Source of the DNA: Bowmanella dokdonensis
GTDB lineage: Bacteria; Pseudomonadota; Gammaproteobacteria; Enterobacterales; Alteromonadaceae
Direction: 5' to 3'
Length of the DNA: 64,000 nucleotides
NCBI RefSeq assembly: GCF_017254865.1
Contig: NZ_JAFKCV010000003.1
Location: 1 to 64,000 of the forward strand
The notes under the pieces were generated by a model, which was given only the letters and a program-made list of their open reading frames with translations, searched no databases and was not told where the DNA came from. The position numbers were made by a program, and so were the translations under genes. How positions within the stretch are numbered: the first letter of the stretch is position 1; the number at the start of each line of letters is the position of its first letter. Below are positions 42,312 through 50,109 of this stretch, piece by piece.

Positions 42312-42637
42312 GTATGGTCAGACATAGCGCATGGAATTTGGAAATTTTAGCCCGTTTTAAAGACGGTGAAACGCTGCTTCAAGTGACGCCGGCGGATGCC
42401 ACTGAGGCGATCTTTAGTGTGTTCTCCAGCAGTGGGAAGCTGCTGGTAAAGAAAATGATGTCAACCGGCGGCATTGTGGCAAGTGGTAACAAGTTCAGGG
42501 TCGAACTGACCCACGAAGACATGAGTTTTGCTGGCCAGGTGGACAGGCAGTTTATGGTCCTAGTGGACGGCAAAGAATATCGCAAGACGATCGACAGTGT
42601 AAACGTGGCGGAGTCCCGCCGAACCATCGAGGAGTGA
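42308..42637 (+). CDS. Small tail-region protein, beta-rich
   Basis: A 109-residue protein (LEILARFKDGETLLQVTPAD; RQFMVLVDGKEYRKTIDSVN) with alternating strands, like small phage baseplate or Ig-like proteins. Overlaps the preceding stop by 4 bases. Confidence 0.62.
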   Translation: MSMVRHSAWNLEILARFKDGETLLQVTPADATEAIFSVFSSSGKLLVKKMMSTGGIVASGNKFRVELTHEDMSFAGQVDRQFMVLVDGKEYRKTIDSVNVAESRRTIEE

Positions 42638-42641
42638 CAAT

Positions 42642-43187
42642 ATGAATAACTTAGTCGCGGCGGGTATTGCCCAGGCCTTGGGCGCTATTACTGCCAACTT
42701 GCTTAAGATCCACAGCGGTGACCCCGGGGCGGCCGGCACCAACAACGAGCTTAGCGGTGGCAGCTATGCACCGGTGGCAGTGACCCTGGGCGCGGTGGCG
42801 GGTAACCAATTACCGTTGAGCAACCAGCCAGAGGTCAACATACCGGCCAGTAGTACAACCAGTCACTGGAGCTTATGGCAGAATGCCACGGTTAAGGCCA
42901 TTGGCCAACTGTACACAAAGCACAGTGCCGAGGCGGGTAATGACTCTGGCCTGGGCACCATTACGATCAAAACCACGCCTGTGCATGCCAGTACGCCCAA
43001 TGCCGGCATGATTTACATCGATGGCGATGCGTATGAGTACACCGGCCGGGCTGACAATGTGTTTACCATTGTGGGTACGCTGAGTCAGGACTACGCCGAG
43101 GACGTGGTGGTGCTGGCACCCATTCCGCTGACATTTGGCGCGGATGGGGCACAGAAAATAGAGTCGCTGGTCATCAATATGGTGTAA
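42642..43187 (+). CDS. Last structural gene, tail tip or adhesin-like protein
   Basis: A 181-residue protein. The N-terminus (NNLVAAGIAQALGAITANLL) is followed by beta-rich Gly/Asn/Thr sequence (GTNNELSGGSYAPVAVTLGA) as in fibre-tip proteins. It is the final gene before the right end of the prophage. Confidence 0.65.
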   Translation: MNNLVAAGIAQALGAITANLLKIHSGDPGAAGTNNELSGGSYAPVAVTLGAVAGNQLPLSNQPEVNIPASSTTSHWSLWQNATVKAIGQLYTKHSAEAGNDSGLGTITIKTTPVHASTPNAGMIYIDGDAYEYTGRADNVFTIVGTLSQDYAEDVVVLAPIPLTFGADGAQKIESLVINMV

Positions 43188-43193
43188 GGAGAT

Positions 43194-43214
43194 GGCCCGG
43201 CGTCCTGCCGGGCC
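43194..43214 (+). terminator. Hairpin after the last structural gene
   Basis: GGCCCGGC and GCCGGGCC form an 8-bp GC-rich stem with loop GTCCT, 6 bases after the stop codon. No T-run follows, so it may be a Rho-assisted or transcript-stabilising terminator of the late operon. A smaller hairpin GGCGC-GGGAA-GCGCC follows at about 43245-43258. Confidence 0.6.
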
Positions 43215-43295
43215 TGATGCTTTACTGCCGTCATTACAAGGATGGCGCGGGAAGCGCCACTCATTAGTTTAAGACACACCCCCGTGTATCGCCAA

Positions 43296-43342
43296 TTTCA
43301 AAACCTATTGTCAGACTTTTCAAAACCAATCGCCGCGCTACA
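43296..43342 (-). repeat. Prophage right end with transposase-binding sites
   Basis: Read inward on the minus strand, the end is TGTAGCGCGGCGATTGGTTT with two GGTTTTGAAA cores: one at 43331-43318, and TCTGACAATAGGTTTTGAAA at 43315-43296, which matches the left-end site at 19 of 20 positions in inverted orientation. These are the expected A-protein sites. The terminal base is the A at 43342. Confidence 0.83.
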
Positions 43343-43347
43343 GTCTC
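43343..43347. repeat. Target-site duplication, right copy (GTCTC)
   Basis: GTCTC directly follows the terminal TACA of the prophage and equals the five bases before the left end. Joining the flanks restores a continuous host sequence through one GTCTC. Confidence 0.88.
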
Positions 43348-43370
43348 CAGGTCGGCCATCCGGGCCTCCC

Positions 43371-43417
43371 GTAAATCACTGACGGGGATACTTAATCCCC
43401 GTCCGGGCGTGATTTAC
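43371..43417. repeat. Nested palindrome beside a 5S remnant
   Basis: GTAAATCAC (43371-43379) and GTGATTTAC (43409-43417) enclose a perfect 9-bp inverted repeat GACGGGGAT / ATCCCCGTC (43381-43389, 43395-43403) with loop ACTTA. The whole could fold as a two-tier hairpin in RNA. It ends exactly where 5S-like sequence begins. It may be a small repeat element or a relic terminator. Confidence 0.65.
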
Positions 43418-43462
43418 CCCCATGTGAGAGTAGTTCTCGAACTGAGGCACACCGCCGGGCAT
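43418..43462 (+). pseudogene. 5S rRNA 3' remnant, interrupted
   Basis: CCCCATGTGAGAGTAG at 43418-43433 equals the 3' part of the intact 5S gene, and CACACCGCCGGGC (43448-43460) equals its last bases with one change. Between them are 14 extra bases, TTCTCGAACTGAGG. The 5' three quarters of the gene are missing. This is a decayed second 5S copy at the end of the rrn operon, now separated from the first copy by the prophage. Confidence 0.72.
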
Positions 43463-43491
43463 CTAGTTAATGGTAAAGAGCCGCAAAGCTT

Positions 43492-45255
43492 TTAGGAGAG
43501 TTGATCGCTGAAGCTAATCAGCCTGGTTTGAATTTGCTTGGCTTTTTTGGATAAGGGATTCAGCACCAGGGCACTGACTTCGCCGCTGGAAGCGTCTTTT
43601 TTATCACCTAAGTGGACAAGCTGGTAACCGGCTTTTTGCCAGAATTTCAGCATATCTTCGCTGGCAGCAAAAGAGCTGCCCAGGAAGTCGAGCTTCAGAT
43701 CCCGGGCATCGGCTTCTATTTGCCTTAGCAGTTTGCCGCCAAGTCCCTGGTGCTGGAGTTCAGGTTGAACCGCGATTCTGACGATTCGCCAGTAACGCTG
43801 TTTGGTAGATGCTGCATCCTTGAAGATAAAGCCCAGACGCTGGGGCAGCAAATGGCCTTTTACCCGTCTTTTGCCTTTCACCACCTCAGTAGCTATCTCA
43901 TCCAGGGCTTTATTGCCTTCCCAATTGATCTGGGCAGCGGCCAATACATTCCCATCCGATGTTAACAGATAGAGGCGCTGGTCAGGGGCATCCAGTATTC
44001 GCACCAGATCATCCGGCGTCGTCTGGTAGTGAGCATTAACCAGTAATTCAAATGCCTGGTGAAGGAGTTCAGGCGAATGGACCAATTCTTTTCCTCTGAA
44101 CCACTGATAACTGATGGATTCATTCGGCACAGCCACTTGCTGATAGCGGGACTTTGTCATCAGCAGGCAACTGAACCAGAAGGCTTCCAACGGATCGCCT
44201 TGTTGCCAACGGATAGGCTGTAGCAGATGCAACGTATCATGGTTTGGGTGTTTTTCGCGCAGATAGGGCTTAAATCTGATTTCGAATCCCCGCCCGCTGC
44301 CTTCATAGCCATGGATAGTTGTAGAAAGCACCACTTTGGAGTAACGCTCGCAGAGTGCCTTGAGTAGTGGTGCCGGGATGGCTGCGGCTTCGTCAACCAA
44401 CAGAATATCGGCAACGGGTTGTTCAGCAAGGATCCTGTCTACAGGTTGAAAGCTCATTGAGGAGTGCGCCCCAGTGAGCGTGAGACGACTTTCTTCAGCT
44501 CTGGGGTAAAGGGTTTTGGCCATGGCAAAAACCTGCTCAACAGCCGACACTACCGGCGCACAAAGTAAAACCTCTTTTCCCTGTTCAAGCAGTTGGGCAG
44601 AGGCGATACCCAGGGCTGAGCTTTTTCCCCGTCCCCGATCGGCAGTGATAACCAGTGCATCAGGTTTTTCAGCGGAGACGATATTCAATATGGAGTCGAC
44701 AGCTTTCTGTTGCGTCGCTGTCTTACTCAGACTGTGTTGCAGGGCCTCGCTGAATGGAAGAAGGGGAACATTGGTTCCGTTGAAACCCTCTTTGGAATAG
44801 AAAGCGACCGCAGGATCGTTATTTATCCGTTGGATCAACCAGGCGACGAAATGGCTGTGGCTGGCCTGACTGAGGTATCCATAGGAGATACGCTGGGCCT
44901 TTTGTGGATCCTGGTAAGTAGGCCACTCCTGAAGATCTGGACAAAGGAGAATCATTAACCCTGACTGAAGCACCGCACCGCTAAGTGCAGCCAGTGCGCT
45001 GGCGCGCAAGCCATCGAAGGCATTATAGATCAGCGCCTGGTATTCCCTGCCCAGGTACTGGCGGTACTGGTTTGCCTGAATGTTATCGGCTGCACCTTCA
45101 CCTACCCACAAGTGACAGGTAAGCTTCAGACGGTACAGCACTGTCTGGGCCTGACTAATGGCCCAGTCCGGCTCGCCGCTGATAACCAGCAACTGGCGTT
45201 GAACCGGCTCTTGAGCTCGTTGATTAAGCCATTGATCTAGCTTGTTTTGTGTCAC
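43492..45255 (-). CDS. tmcA: tRNA(Met) cytidine acetyltransferase TmcA, short C-terminus
   Basis: A 587-residue enzyme that makes N4-acetylcytidine at the wobble base of elongator tRNA-Met using acetyl-CoA and ATP. The N-terminal DUF1726-like domain is followed by an RNA-helicase-like ATPase (Walker A TADRGRGKSS, Walker B ILLVDEAAAIPAPLL) and a GNAT domain (VRIAVQPELQHQGLGGKLL). E. coli TmcA has about 671 residues; here the C-terminal tRNA-contacting tail is mostly absent, ending just after the GNAT domain. The stop lies only 30 bases from the 5S remnant. Either this lineage has a short form or the 3' end was lost in a rearrangement. Confidence 0.9.
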   Translation of the reverse strand: MTQNKLDQWLNQRAQEPVQRQLLVISGEPDWAISQAQTVLYRLKLTCHLWVGEGAADNIQANQYRQYLGREYQALIYNAFDGLRASALAALSGAVLQSGLMILLCPDLQEWPTYQDPQKAQRISYGYLSQASHSHFVAWLIQRINNDPAVAFYSKEGFNGTNVPLLPFSEALQHSLSKTATQQKAVDSILNIVSAEKPDALVITADRGRGKSSALGIASAQLLEQGKEVLLCAPVVSAVEQVFAMAKTLYPRAEESRLTLTGAHSSMSFQPVDRILAEQPVADILLVDEAAAIPAPLLKALCERYSKVVLSTTIHGYEGSGRGFEIRFKPYLREKHPNHDTLHLLQPIRWQQGDPLEAFWFSCLLMTKSRYQQVAVPNESISYQWFRGKELVHSPELLHQAFELLVNAHYQTTPDDLVRILDAPDQRLYLLTSDGNVLAAAQINWEGNKALDEIATEVVKGKRRVKGHLLPQRLGFIFKDAASTKQRYWRIVRIAVQPELQHQGLGGKLLRQIEADARDLKLDFLGSSFAASEDMLKFWQKAGYQLVHLGDKKDASSGEVSALVLNPLSKKAKQIQTRLISFSDQLS

Positions 45256-45314
45256 GCTTGGCCGTGGCTGGTTTATAATAGGCGTAGTTTATTGAATCCC
45301 GATAAGGAATACGA

Positions 45315-45731
45315 ATGCGCTTTTTGTCCCGCCGCTTAGTGATGCCAAACGATCTCAACTACGCCAATGCTCTGTTTGGTGGAAGGGCTTTGGAGTGGAT
45401 TGACGAAGAGGCGGCCATCTACGCCATCTGTCAGTTGGAAACCAATCATCTGGTTACCAAGCATATCGGGGAGATCAGTTTCGAATCCCCTGCATTACAG
45501 GGCGATGTGGTGGAATTCGGCCTGGCCACCAAAGCCGTAGGCCGCACTTCCATCACTGTTTCCTGCCTGGTCAGGAACAAGGCAACCAAGAAAACCATCT
45601 GTTTTGCCGATGATATCGTGTTTGTCAGGGTGGATCCTGAAACCAAGAAACCCATGCCGCACGGCAAAAGCATGAAGGAGTTGGAATCACAGACCCGCGA
45701 AGAACTCAAAACCCTGAATATGCTGGAATAG
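45315..45731 (+). CDS. Acyl-CoA thioesterase, hotdog fold
   Basis: A 138-residue single-domain hotdog thioesterase of the YciA/ACOT group, hydrolysing acyl-CoA. The motif NYANALFGGRALEWIDEEAA (about 15-34) contains the catalytic Asp/Glu helix, and the CFADDIVFVRVD strand follows the family. It is divergent from tmcA. AAGGA precedes the ATG, and TATAAT at 45274-45279 is a possible -10 in the 59-base divergent gap. It is convergent with cydC, whose stop directly abuts its end. Confidence 0.88.
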   Translation: MRFLSRRLVMPNDLNYANALFGGRALEWIDEEAAIYAICQLETNHLVTKHIGEISFESPALQGDVVEFGLATKAVGRTSITVSCLVRNKATKKTICFADDIVFVRVDPETKKPMPHGKSMKELESQTREELKTLNMLE

Positions 45732-47276
45732 TCAGGGAGCAGTCAGGCAAGGGTAAACTGACAACAGACTTTGTGCCGATTCAACCAGGTCGTCCAGGTT
45801 GATGATCTGGGTGACTCTCAGATTAGGAGGTTGCACATGGCTGGCAATCAGAATAATCCTATTTTTAGCAGCCTGGTTTATAGTCTCTGCCAATAGTTGT
45901 TGCTGATGTGAGTCCAGTCCTTCAAAGGGCTCATCCATGCACCATAATAGAGTGTTGGTTAGAAGCGCCCGGACCAGGTTCAGGCGTTTTAACTCACCAC
46001 CGCTTAATTGTCTTCCTCCCTGGCCCATCCATTCCTCCAGAGCATTCACCAGATGATAAAGATTTCCTTTGCGTAAAGCCTGTTGCATATCTGAATATGA
46101 AGCGTCAGGACGGGCTATTTGCAGGTTTTCTGCCAAGGTGGCGGACAGACAGAGGGGATGTTGCAGGGCGAGATGCCAGTTATCGACTACACCGTCCTGC
46201 AACGGCAAATGATTGGCCAGACGTTTGCCTGATGCGGGAAGCAAGCCGCAGATAGCTTGCAGTAAACTGGATTTTCCAGAGCCTGAACTGCCTTTCAATA
46301 ACAGGACTTTGCCTGGTTCAAGATCCAGGTCGATGGGGGGAACAGGCAAGCCCGGTATCTGAAATTGTCTCAATCCAAAGTGCCCAAGGGTTGAAGGGCC
46401 CCTTATTCGTTTAACCGGCTCAACGGGCAGGCTTTGCAGTTCCTTTTTACTATGCAGATAGCCGGAAAGGGCTGGTTGGGAAGCTATCGCTGCGCTCAAC
46501 CAATCCCTGGCGCTGAGCAGCAGCATCACGGGGACCAATAGAACGGCCTGTCCCTGATAGGGAAGATCAGGTTGCGCCAGTAACATCAGCAACAAACTTA
46601 AACTGACCAGATGAAGCGAGCTCCTCCCTGACTCGGTGTGCTGCTCGGCCAGATTACGGGCCAGCCAGGTGGCGGAGGCATCGGCCAGTTTATACTGAAG
46701 CTGCAAGTGCCAGAGTGAGACGGCGGCAAGTTGATTGTCTGCTTCATTACGAAAGTGTTGTTGCTGAGTCTGCAGGTGCTGGATGGCTGACATGCTTTTC
46801 AGGCAGGTCCAAGCTGTTATGACCACATAGGCCAACAGCAACAACCAGCCATACCAGGCCAGTTGCGGCACCCACCAAAGAAGCGTTAACTGACCTATCA
46901 TCAGCATTAATATTGCGCCCGCATTCTGGGCAATCCAGGCTACCCATATGGCGGCCTGCGCTTCGGTGTGGTGAGCTAACGCCTCGATGCTGGCATCCTG
47001 TGCAGGGCGACGACAGTCCCGCAAACGCTGAAACAGACAGCTTCTGATATCCGCTAGATGGTCCAGTAATTCACGGTGCCCCAGCCACATCTGCGCGTAA
47101 CCGGAGGCGATGCGCAATAGTGCAAGAGCGCGTATAACCACCGCTGGAATCATATAGTTGAAACCGGGAGAAGCGATGGCGCAGGCGGCGATAAACCAAC
47201 TGGAAAATACCAGCAAAACCAGTCCGGCAGCGGCATGAACGGCGGCCAGCAATATGGCGGTCAGATTCCATCTCAT
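45732..47276 (-). CDS. cydC: Glutathione/cysteine ABC exporter subunit CydC
   Basis: A 514-residue ABC half-transporter: six membrane segments in the N-terminal 310 residues and a C-terminal ATPase with Walker A GSSGSGKSSLL, signature LSGGELKRLNLVRALL and Walker B LLWCMDEPFEGLD. With CydD it exports reduced thiols to the periplasm, needed for cytochrome bd assembly. The ATG at 47276 overlaps the cydD stop as ATGA. Last gene of the cyd operon. Confidence 0.93.
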   Translation of the reverse strand: MRWNLTAILLAAVHAAAGLVLLVFSSWFIAACAIASPGFNYMIPAVVIRALALLRIASGYAQMWLGHRELLDHLADIRSCLFQRLRDCRRPAQDASIEALAHHTEAQAAIWVAWIAQNAGAILMLMIGQLTLLWWVPQLAWYGWLLLLAYVVITAWTCLKSMSAIQHLQTQQQHFRNEADNQLAAVSLWHLQLQYKLADASATWLARNLAEQHTESGRSSLHLVSLSLLLMLLAQPDLPYQGQAVLLVPVMLLLSARDWLSAAIASQPALSGYLHSKKELQSLPVEPVKRIRGPSTLGHFGLRQFQIPGLPVPPIDLDLEPGKVLLLKGSSGSGKSSLLQAICGLLPASGKRLANHLPLQDGVVDNWHLALQHPLCLSATLAENLQIARPDASYSDMQQALRKGNLYHLVNALEEWMGQGGRQLSGGELKRLNLVRALLTNTLLWCMDEPFEGLDSHQQQLLAETINQAAKNRIILIASHVQPPNLRVTQIINLDDLVESAQSLLSVYPCLTAP

Positions 47277-48865
47277 CGCTGAGTGACCTCCAGTTGGTTG
47301 ACATGCCAATGTCGGTTGAACCAGGTTTCAGGCAGGGCTTTATGGGATGCCCAGATTAGGGTTCTTCCACTAAGTTGGGTGCGGATCACTTTGGCGAGGC
47401 GCTGATGCTGCTGGTCGGTTAAATGGGCTGTCGGTTCATCCAGTAACACCAATTGAGCCTGACTGAGCAGTATTCTGGCCAGTGCCAGACGCTGTGCCTG
47501 TCCTCCCGACAGCGGTGGATGCTTCCCCATCAGGGTATCCAGTCCTTCAGCCAGATGTCTGGCCCAGCTGTCCAGTTCGACGCTTTGCAGTACCTCCCAT
47601 AATTGCTGGTCCGGATATTGATTTCCCTGGCATAAATTTTGTCTGAGGGTATCGGGCGTAATGACCGCCTGTTGGGTGAGCAGGGCGATCTCACCTTTTA
47701 CCTGATGGCTGCATGACCGTTGGCCCATCAGACATTCCAGCAACACGGATTTACCGCTGCCGGAGGGGCCCTGCAGCAATACCCAATCTTTAGGTTGCAG
47801 TACCAGATGACTGGCCTTCAGGTTCGGGGTACTAGTGGTCAGGTTATGCCACTCAAGCCCCTGAAAAGGTCCGCCGGGGCGGGGAGACAGAGAAGGGGCG
47901 AGAACCGGTTTGAGCTCAGACGCTGCCGACAGAGCAGCGTTTTTCTTATGATAAAGACGGCCCAGCGTTTTTAGCTCAGTGAAACAAAGGGGCACGACTA
48001 ACAGGATAAAGAACCCCTGCTGCAAGCTCAGAGGAGGGCCCCACTGAACTTCCCCAAGCAGGTTAAAGCCCACAAACACGGCGACTAAGGCAACGGAAAG
48101 CGTAGAGAAAAAATCCAGCACAGTGGTGGAGAGAAAGGCCAGGCTCACCACTTTCATGGTGCGTTTATTCAACTCCTGGCTGGCCGAATCAAGCAGCGTG
48201 TGCTGGGCGTCATAGGCACGATGGATTAGCATCAGATCGGCTGCCTGGAGCCTGTCGGTAAACAAGTTGCCCAGTCGCTCCAGTGCGATAAAGTGTCTTC
48301 GCTGTAAGGTTGCCGCTCCGGTCCCCACGAGATACATAAACAGAGGTACAACGGGTAAACAGATGAGTATCAGTAACGCTACCAGCCAACTGACACCGCT
48401 TAGCCAGAATAAAACCAGCACCGGAGCCAATACTGCCACCGCCTGCTGCACCTTGTACCTGCTAAGGTAATCTGCCACCGACGGGATCTCGTTAAGCCAG
48501 AGTTGTTGCCAGTAAAAGCGACTGTGTTGGCGCACCAGGGCCAACTGGCCCAGCAACAACTGCCGGTGCAGGGCGTTTTGCATCTGCCCACACAGCTTGT
48601 GGTGAGAGCGATGGGTCAGCCAATGCCTCACCCGATCCAAAGCCAGCCAGGCGCAGGCACAAATGCACAGCCAATACCAGGTCTCAGGTCTGGCGATTTG
48701 TTGATGAACTATCAGGCCATCCACTGCCAGACTCAGATGCCAGTAAAGGCTTATCTGGGTGATGATGGCAAGCAGCGCCAGCGCAGGCAATAGCAGCAAG
48801 GCACCTCCACAGGCTGCGCCTTGCTCATTCATCCAGCCTTTCAGCGACTTGTCATTGTCAGGCAT
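47273..48865 (-). CDS. cydD: Glutathione/cysteine ABC exporter subunit CydD
   Basis: A 530-residue ABC half-transporter partner of CydC: membrane domain to about residue 320, ATPase with Walker A GPSGSGKSVLL and signature LSGGQAQRLALARIL, Walker B LVLLDEPTAHL. The start is taken at MPDNDKSLKGWMNEQ (48865), which overlaps the end of cydX by 8 bases. A longer in-frame start would run through the whole cydX gene and is unlikely. Confidence 0.93.
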   Translation of the reverse strand: MPDNDKSLKGWMNEQGAACGGALLLLPALALLAIITQISLYWHLSLAVDGLIVHQQIARPETWYWLCICACAWLALDRVRHWLTHRSHHKLCGQMQNALHRQLLLGQLALVRQHSRFYWQQLWLNEIPSVADYLSRYKVQQAVAVLAPVLVLFWLSGVSWLVALLILICLPVVPLFMYLVGTGAATLQRRHFIALERLGNLFTDRLQAADLMLIHRAYDAQHTLLDSASQELNKRTMKVVSLAFLSTTVLDFFSTLSVALVAVFVGFNLLGEVQWGPPLSLQQGFFILLVVPLCFTELKTLGRLYHKKNAALSAASELKPVLAPSLSPRPGGPFQGLEWHNLTTSTPNLKASHLVLQPKDWVLLQGPSGSGKSVLLECLMGQRSCSHQVKGEIALLTQQAVITPDTLRQNLCQGNQYPDQQLWEVLQSVELDSWARHLAEGLDTLMGKHPPLSGGQAQRLALARILLSQAQLVLLDEPTAHLTDQQHQRLAKVIRTQLSGRTLIWASHKALPETWFNRHWHVNQLEVTQR

Positions 48866-48962
48866 CTCTGTCCATGTCTTCGGTGGACTCCAGCCACATG
48901 GCGTTGATGATGCCAAAGGCGCAGGCCAGCAAGACGCCCAGTATCCAAGTAAAATACCACAT
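48858..48962 (-). CDS. cydX: Cytochrome bd oxidase small subunit CydX
   Basis: A 34-residue membrane protein (MWYFTWILGVLLACAFGIIN, then AMWLESTEDMDRDA), clearly matching E. coli CydX, which begins MWYFAWILG. It stabilises the CydAB haems. An AGGAGA site lies 8 bases before the ATG. It is located between cydB and cydD as in E. coli-type operons, and is easily missed because of its length. Confidence 0.95.
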   Translation of the reverse strand: MWYFTWILGVLLACAFGIINAMWLESTEDMDRDA

Positions 48963-48972
48963 AGCAATTCTC

Positions 48973-50109
48973 CTAGTAGATGGCATGGCCCTGATTTAAA
49001 TCAGACGCTTTGACTCGACCCCGCATAACCCAGAAACTGTAGAGGGTGTAGGCCAGTACCAGGGGCACAAAAATGCAGGCTACCGCAAACATGATCTTCA
49101 GTGTCAGCAGGCTGGAGGTAGCATCCCACATGGTCAGGCTGGCATTGGGCATGGTGCTGCTGGGCATGAGGAAGGGGAACATGGAGAAACCCGCGGTCAG
49201 AATGATGCCGGTCATACTCAGTGAACTGGCCGCAAACGCCAATCCGCCCCTTCCTTTAAATGACATCCAGGCGCAAACCAGGCCGGCAAAGATCCCCAGC
49301 AGGGGGGCGCTCAGCATCCAGGGATACCGCTCGTAGTTTGTCAGCCAGGCACCGCTTTTTTGGACGACAGTCTTATTAAGGGGGTTGGAGGTGGCCAGCG
49401 TATCAATGGCTGAGGTAACAACAAATCCTTCGATGCCGAATGCGACCCAGATGCCGGCCAGGACAAACAATACCACACTGACCAATGACAAAATTACTGC
49501 AACCAGCCTGGCCCGATAGAGCAGATTGTCGGTGGTTTTCAGCTGCAGCCAGGTGGCCCCATGGTTTAGCAGCATGGACACCGAAATTAGTCCGCATATC
49601 AAGGCAAAGGGGCTGAGTAGGGCGAAAAAGCTGCCCGTATAGGTAGAGCGCAGATTGCTGTCCAGTTCAAAAGGCACACCGAGCAGCAGGTTGCCAAAAG
49701 CCACGCCAAATATCAGGGCCGGCACCAGTCCACCGGCAAACAGGGCCCAGTCCCAGGCCTTTCGCCAGGAGACATTGGGCAGTTTGCTGCGGTAGTCAAA
49801 ACCGATAGGGCGCATCCAAAGTGCGATCAGGGTCAAGGCCAGGGCCAGGTAAAACCCCGAAAACGCCGTGGCATAGATGATTGGCCAGGCGGCAAAGATG
49901 GCCCCGCCGGCGGTGATAAACCAGACCTGGTTACCGTCCCAATGCGGACCTATGGTATTAATCATCACACGGCGCTCTTCGTCCGTCCTGCCCACCAGGG
50001 TCAGCAGCGCACCGACTCCCAGATCAAAGCCGTCAGTAATGGCGAAACCAATCAGCAGTACGCCGACCAGCACCCACCAGATAATCCGCAGTACTTCATA
50101 GTCGATCAT
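48973..50109 (-). CDS. cydB: Cytochrome bd ubiquinol oxidase subunit II
   Basis: A 378-residue inner-membrane subunit with the family N-terminus (VLLIGFAITDGFDLGVGALL) and GPHWDGNQVWFITAGGAIFA. It pairs with CydA; together they reduce oxygen with ubiquinol. It overlaps cydA by 4 bases (ATGA) and is followed 10 bases later by cydX. Confidence 0.96.
   Translation of the reverse strand: MIDYEVLRIIWWVLVGVLLIGFAITDGFDLGVGALLTLVGRTDEERRVMINTIGPHWDGNQVWFITAGGAIFAAWPIIYATAFSGFYLALALTLIALWMRPIGFDYRSKLPNVSWRKAWDWALFAGGLVPALIFGVAFGNLLLGVPFELDSNLRSTYTGSFFALLSPFALICGLISVSMLLNHGATWLQLKTTDNLLYRARLVAVILSLVSVVLFVLAGIWVAFGIEGFVVTSAIDTLATSNPLNKTVVQKSGAWLTNYERYPWMLSAPLLGIFAGLVCAWMSFKGRGGLAFAASSLSMTGIILTAGFSMFPFLMPSSTMPNASLTMWDATSSLLTLKIMFAVACIFVPLVLAYTLYSFWVMRGRVKASDLNQGHAIY

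Larger units (their letters stand above)
520..43342. mobile_element. Mu-like transposable prophage, 42.8 kb, apparently complete
   Basis: Both ends begin TGTAG when read inward, and a 5-bp GTCTC duplication flanks them. The interior has Mu-family transposase A and ATPase B, a Ner-like protein, GemA (DUF1018), Mor, DUF1804, Mu-type terminase, DUF935 portal, F-like head protein, I-like protease, capsid, gp36/gpG/gp37-like neck proteins and a long-tail module. No sheath or baseplate genes of Mu type are visible, so the tail is probably non-contractile. No key gene is visibly broken, so it may be inducible. Two divergent arms start from a central immunity region, unlike the left-to-right order of Mu. 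It lies between the rrn terminator and the host tmcA gene. Confidence 0.93.

Noticed and set aside
48866-48967. Extended N-terminus for CydD
   Set aside because: The extension would lie wholly on the cydX gene in another frame and has no CydD-like sequence.
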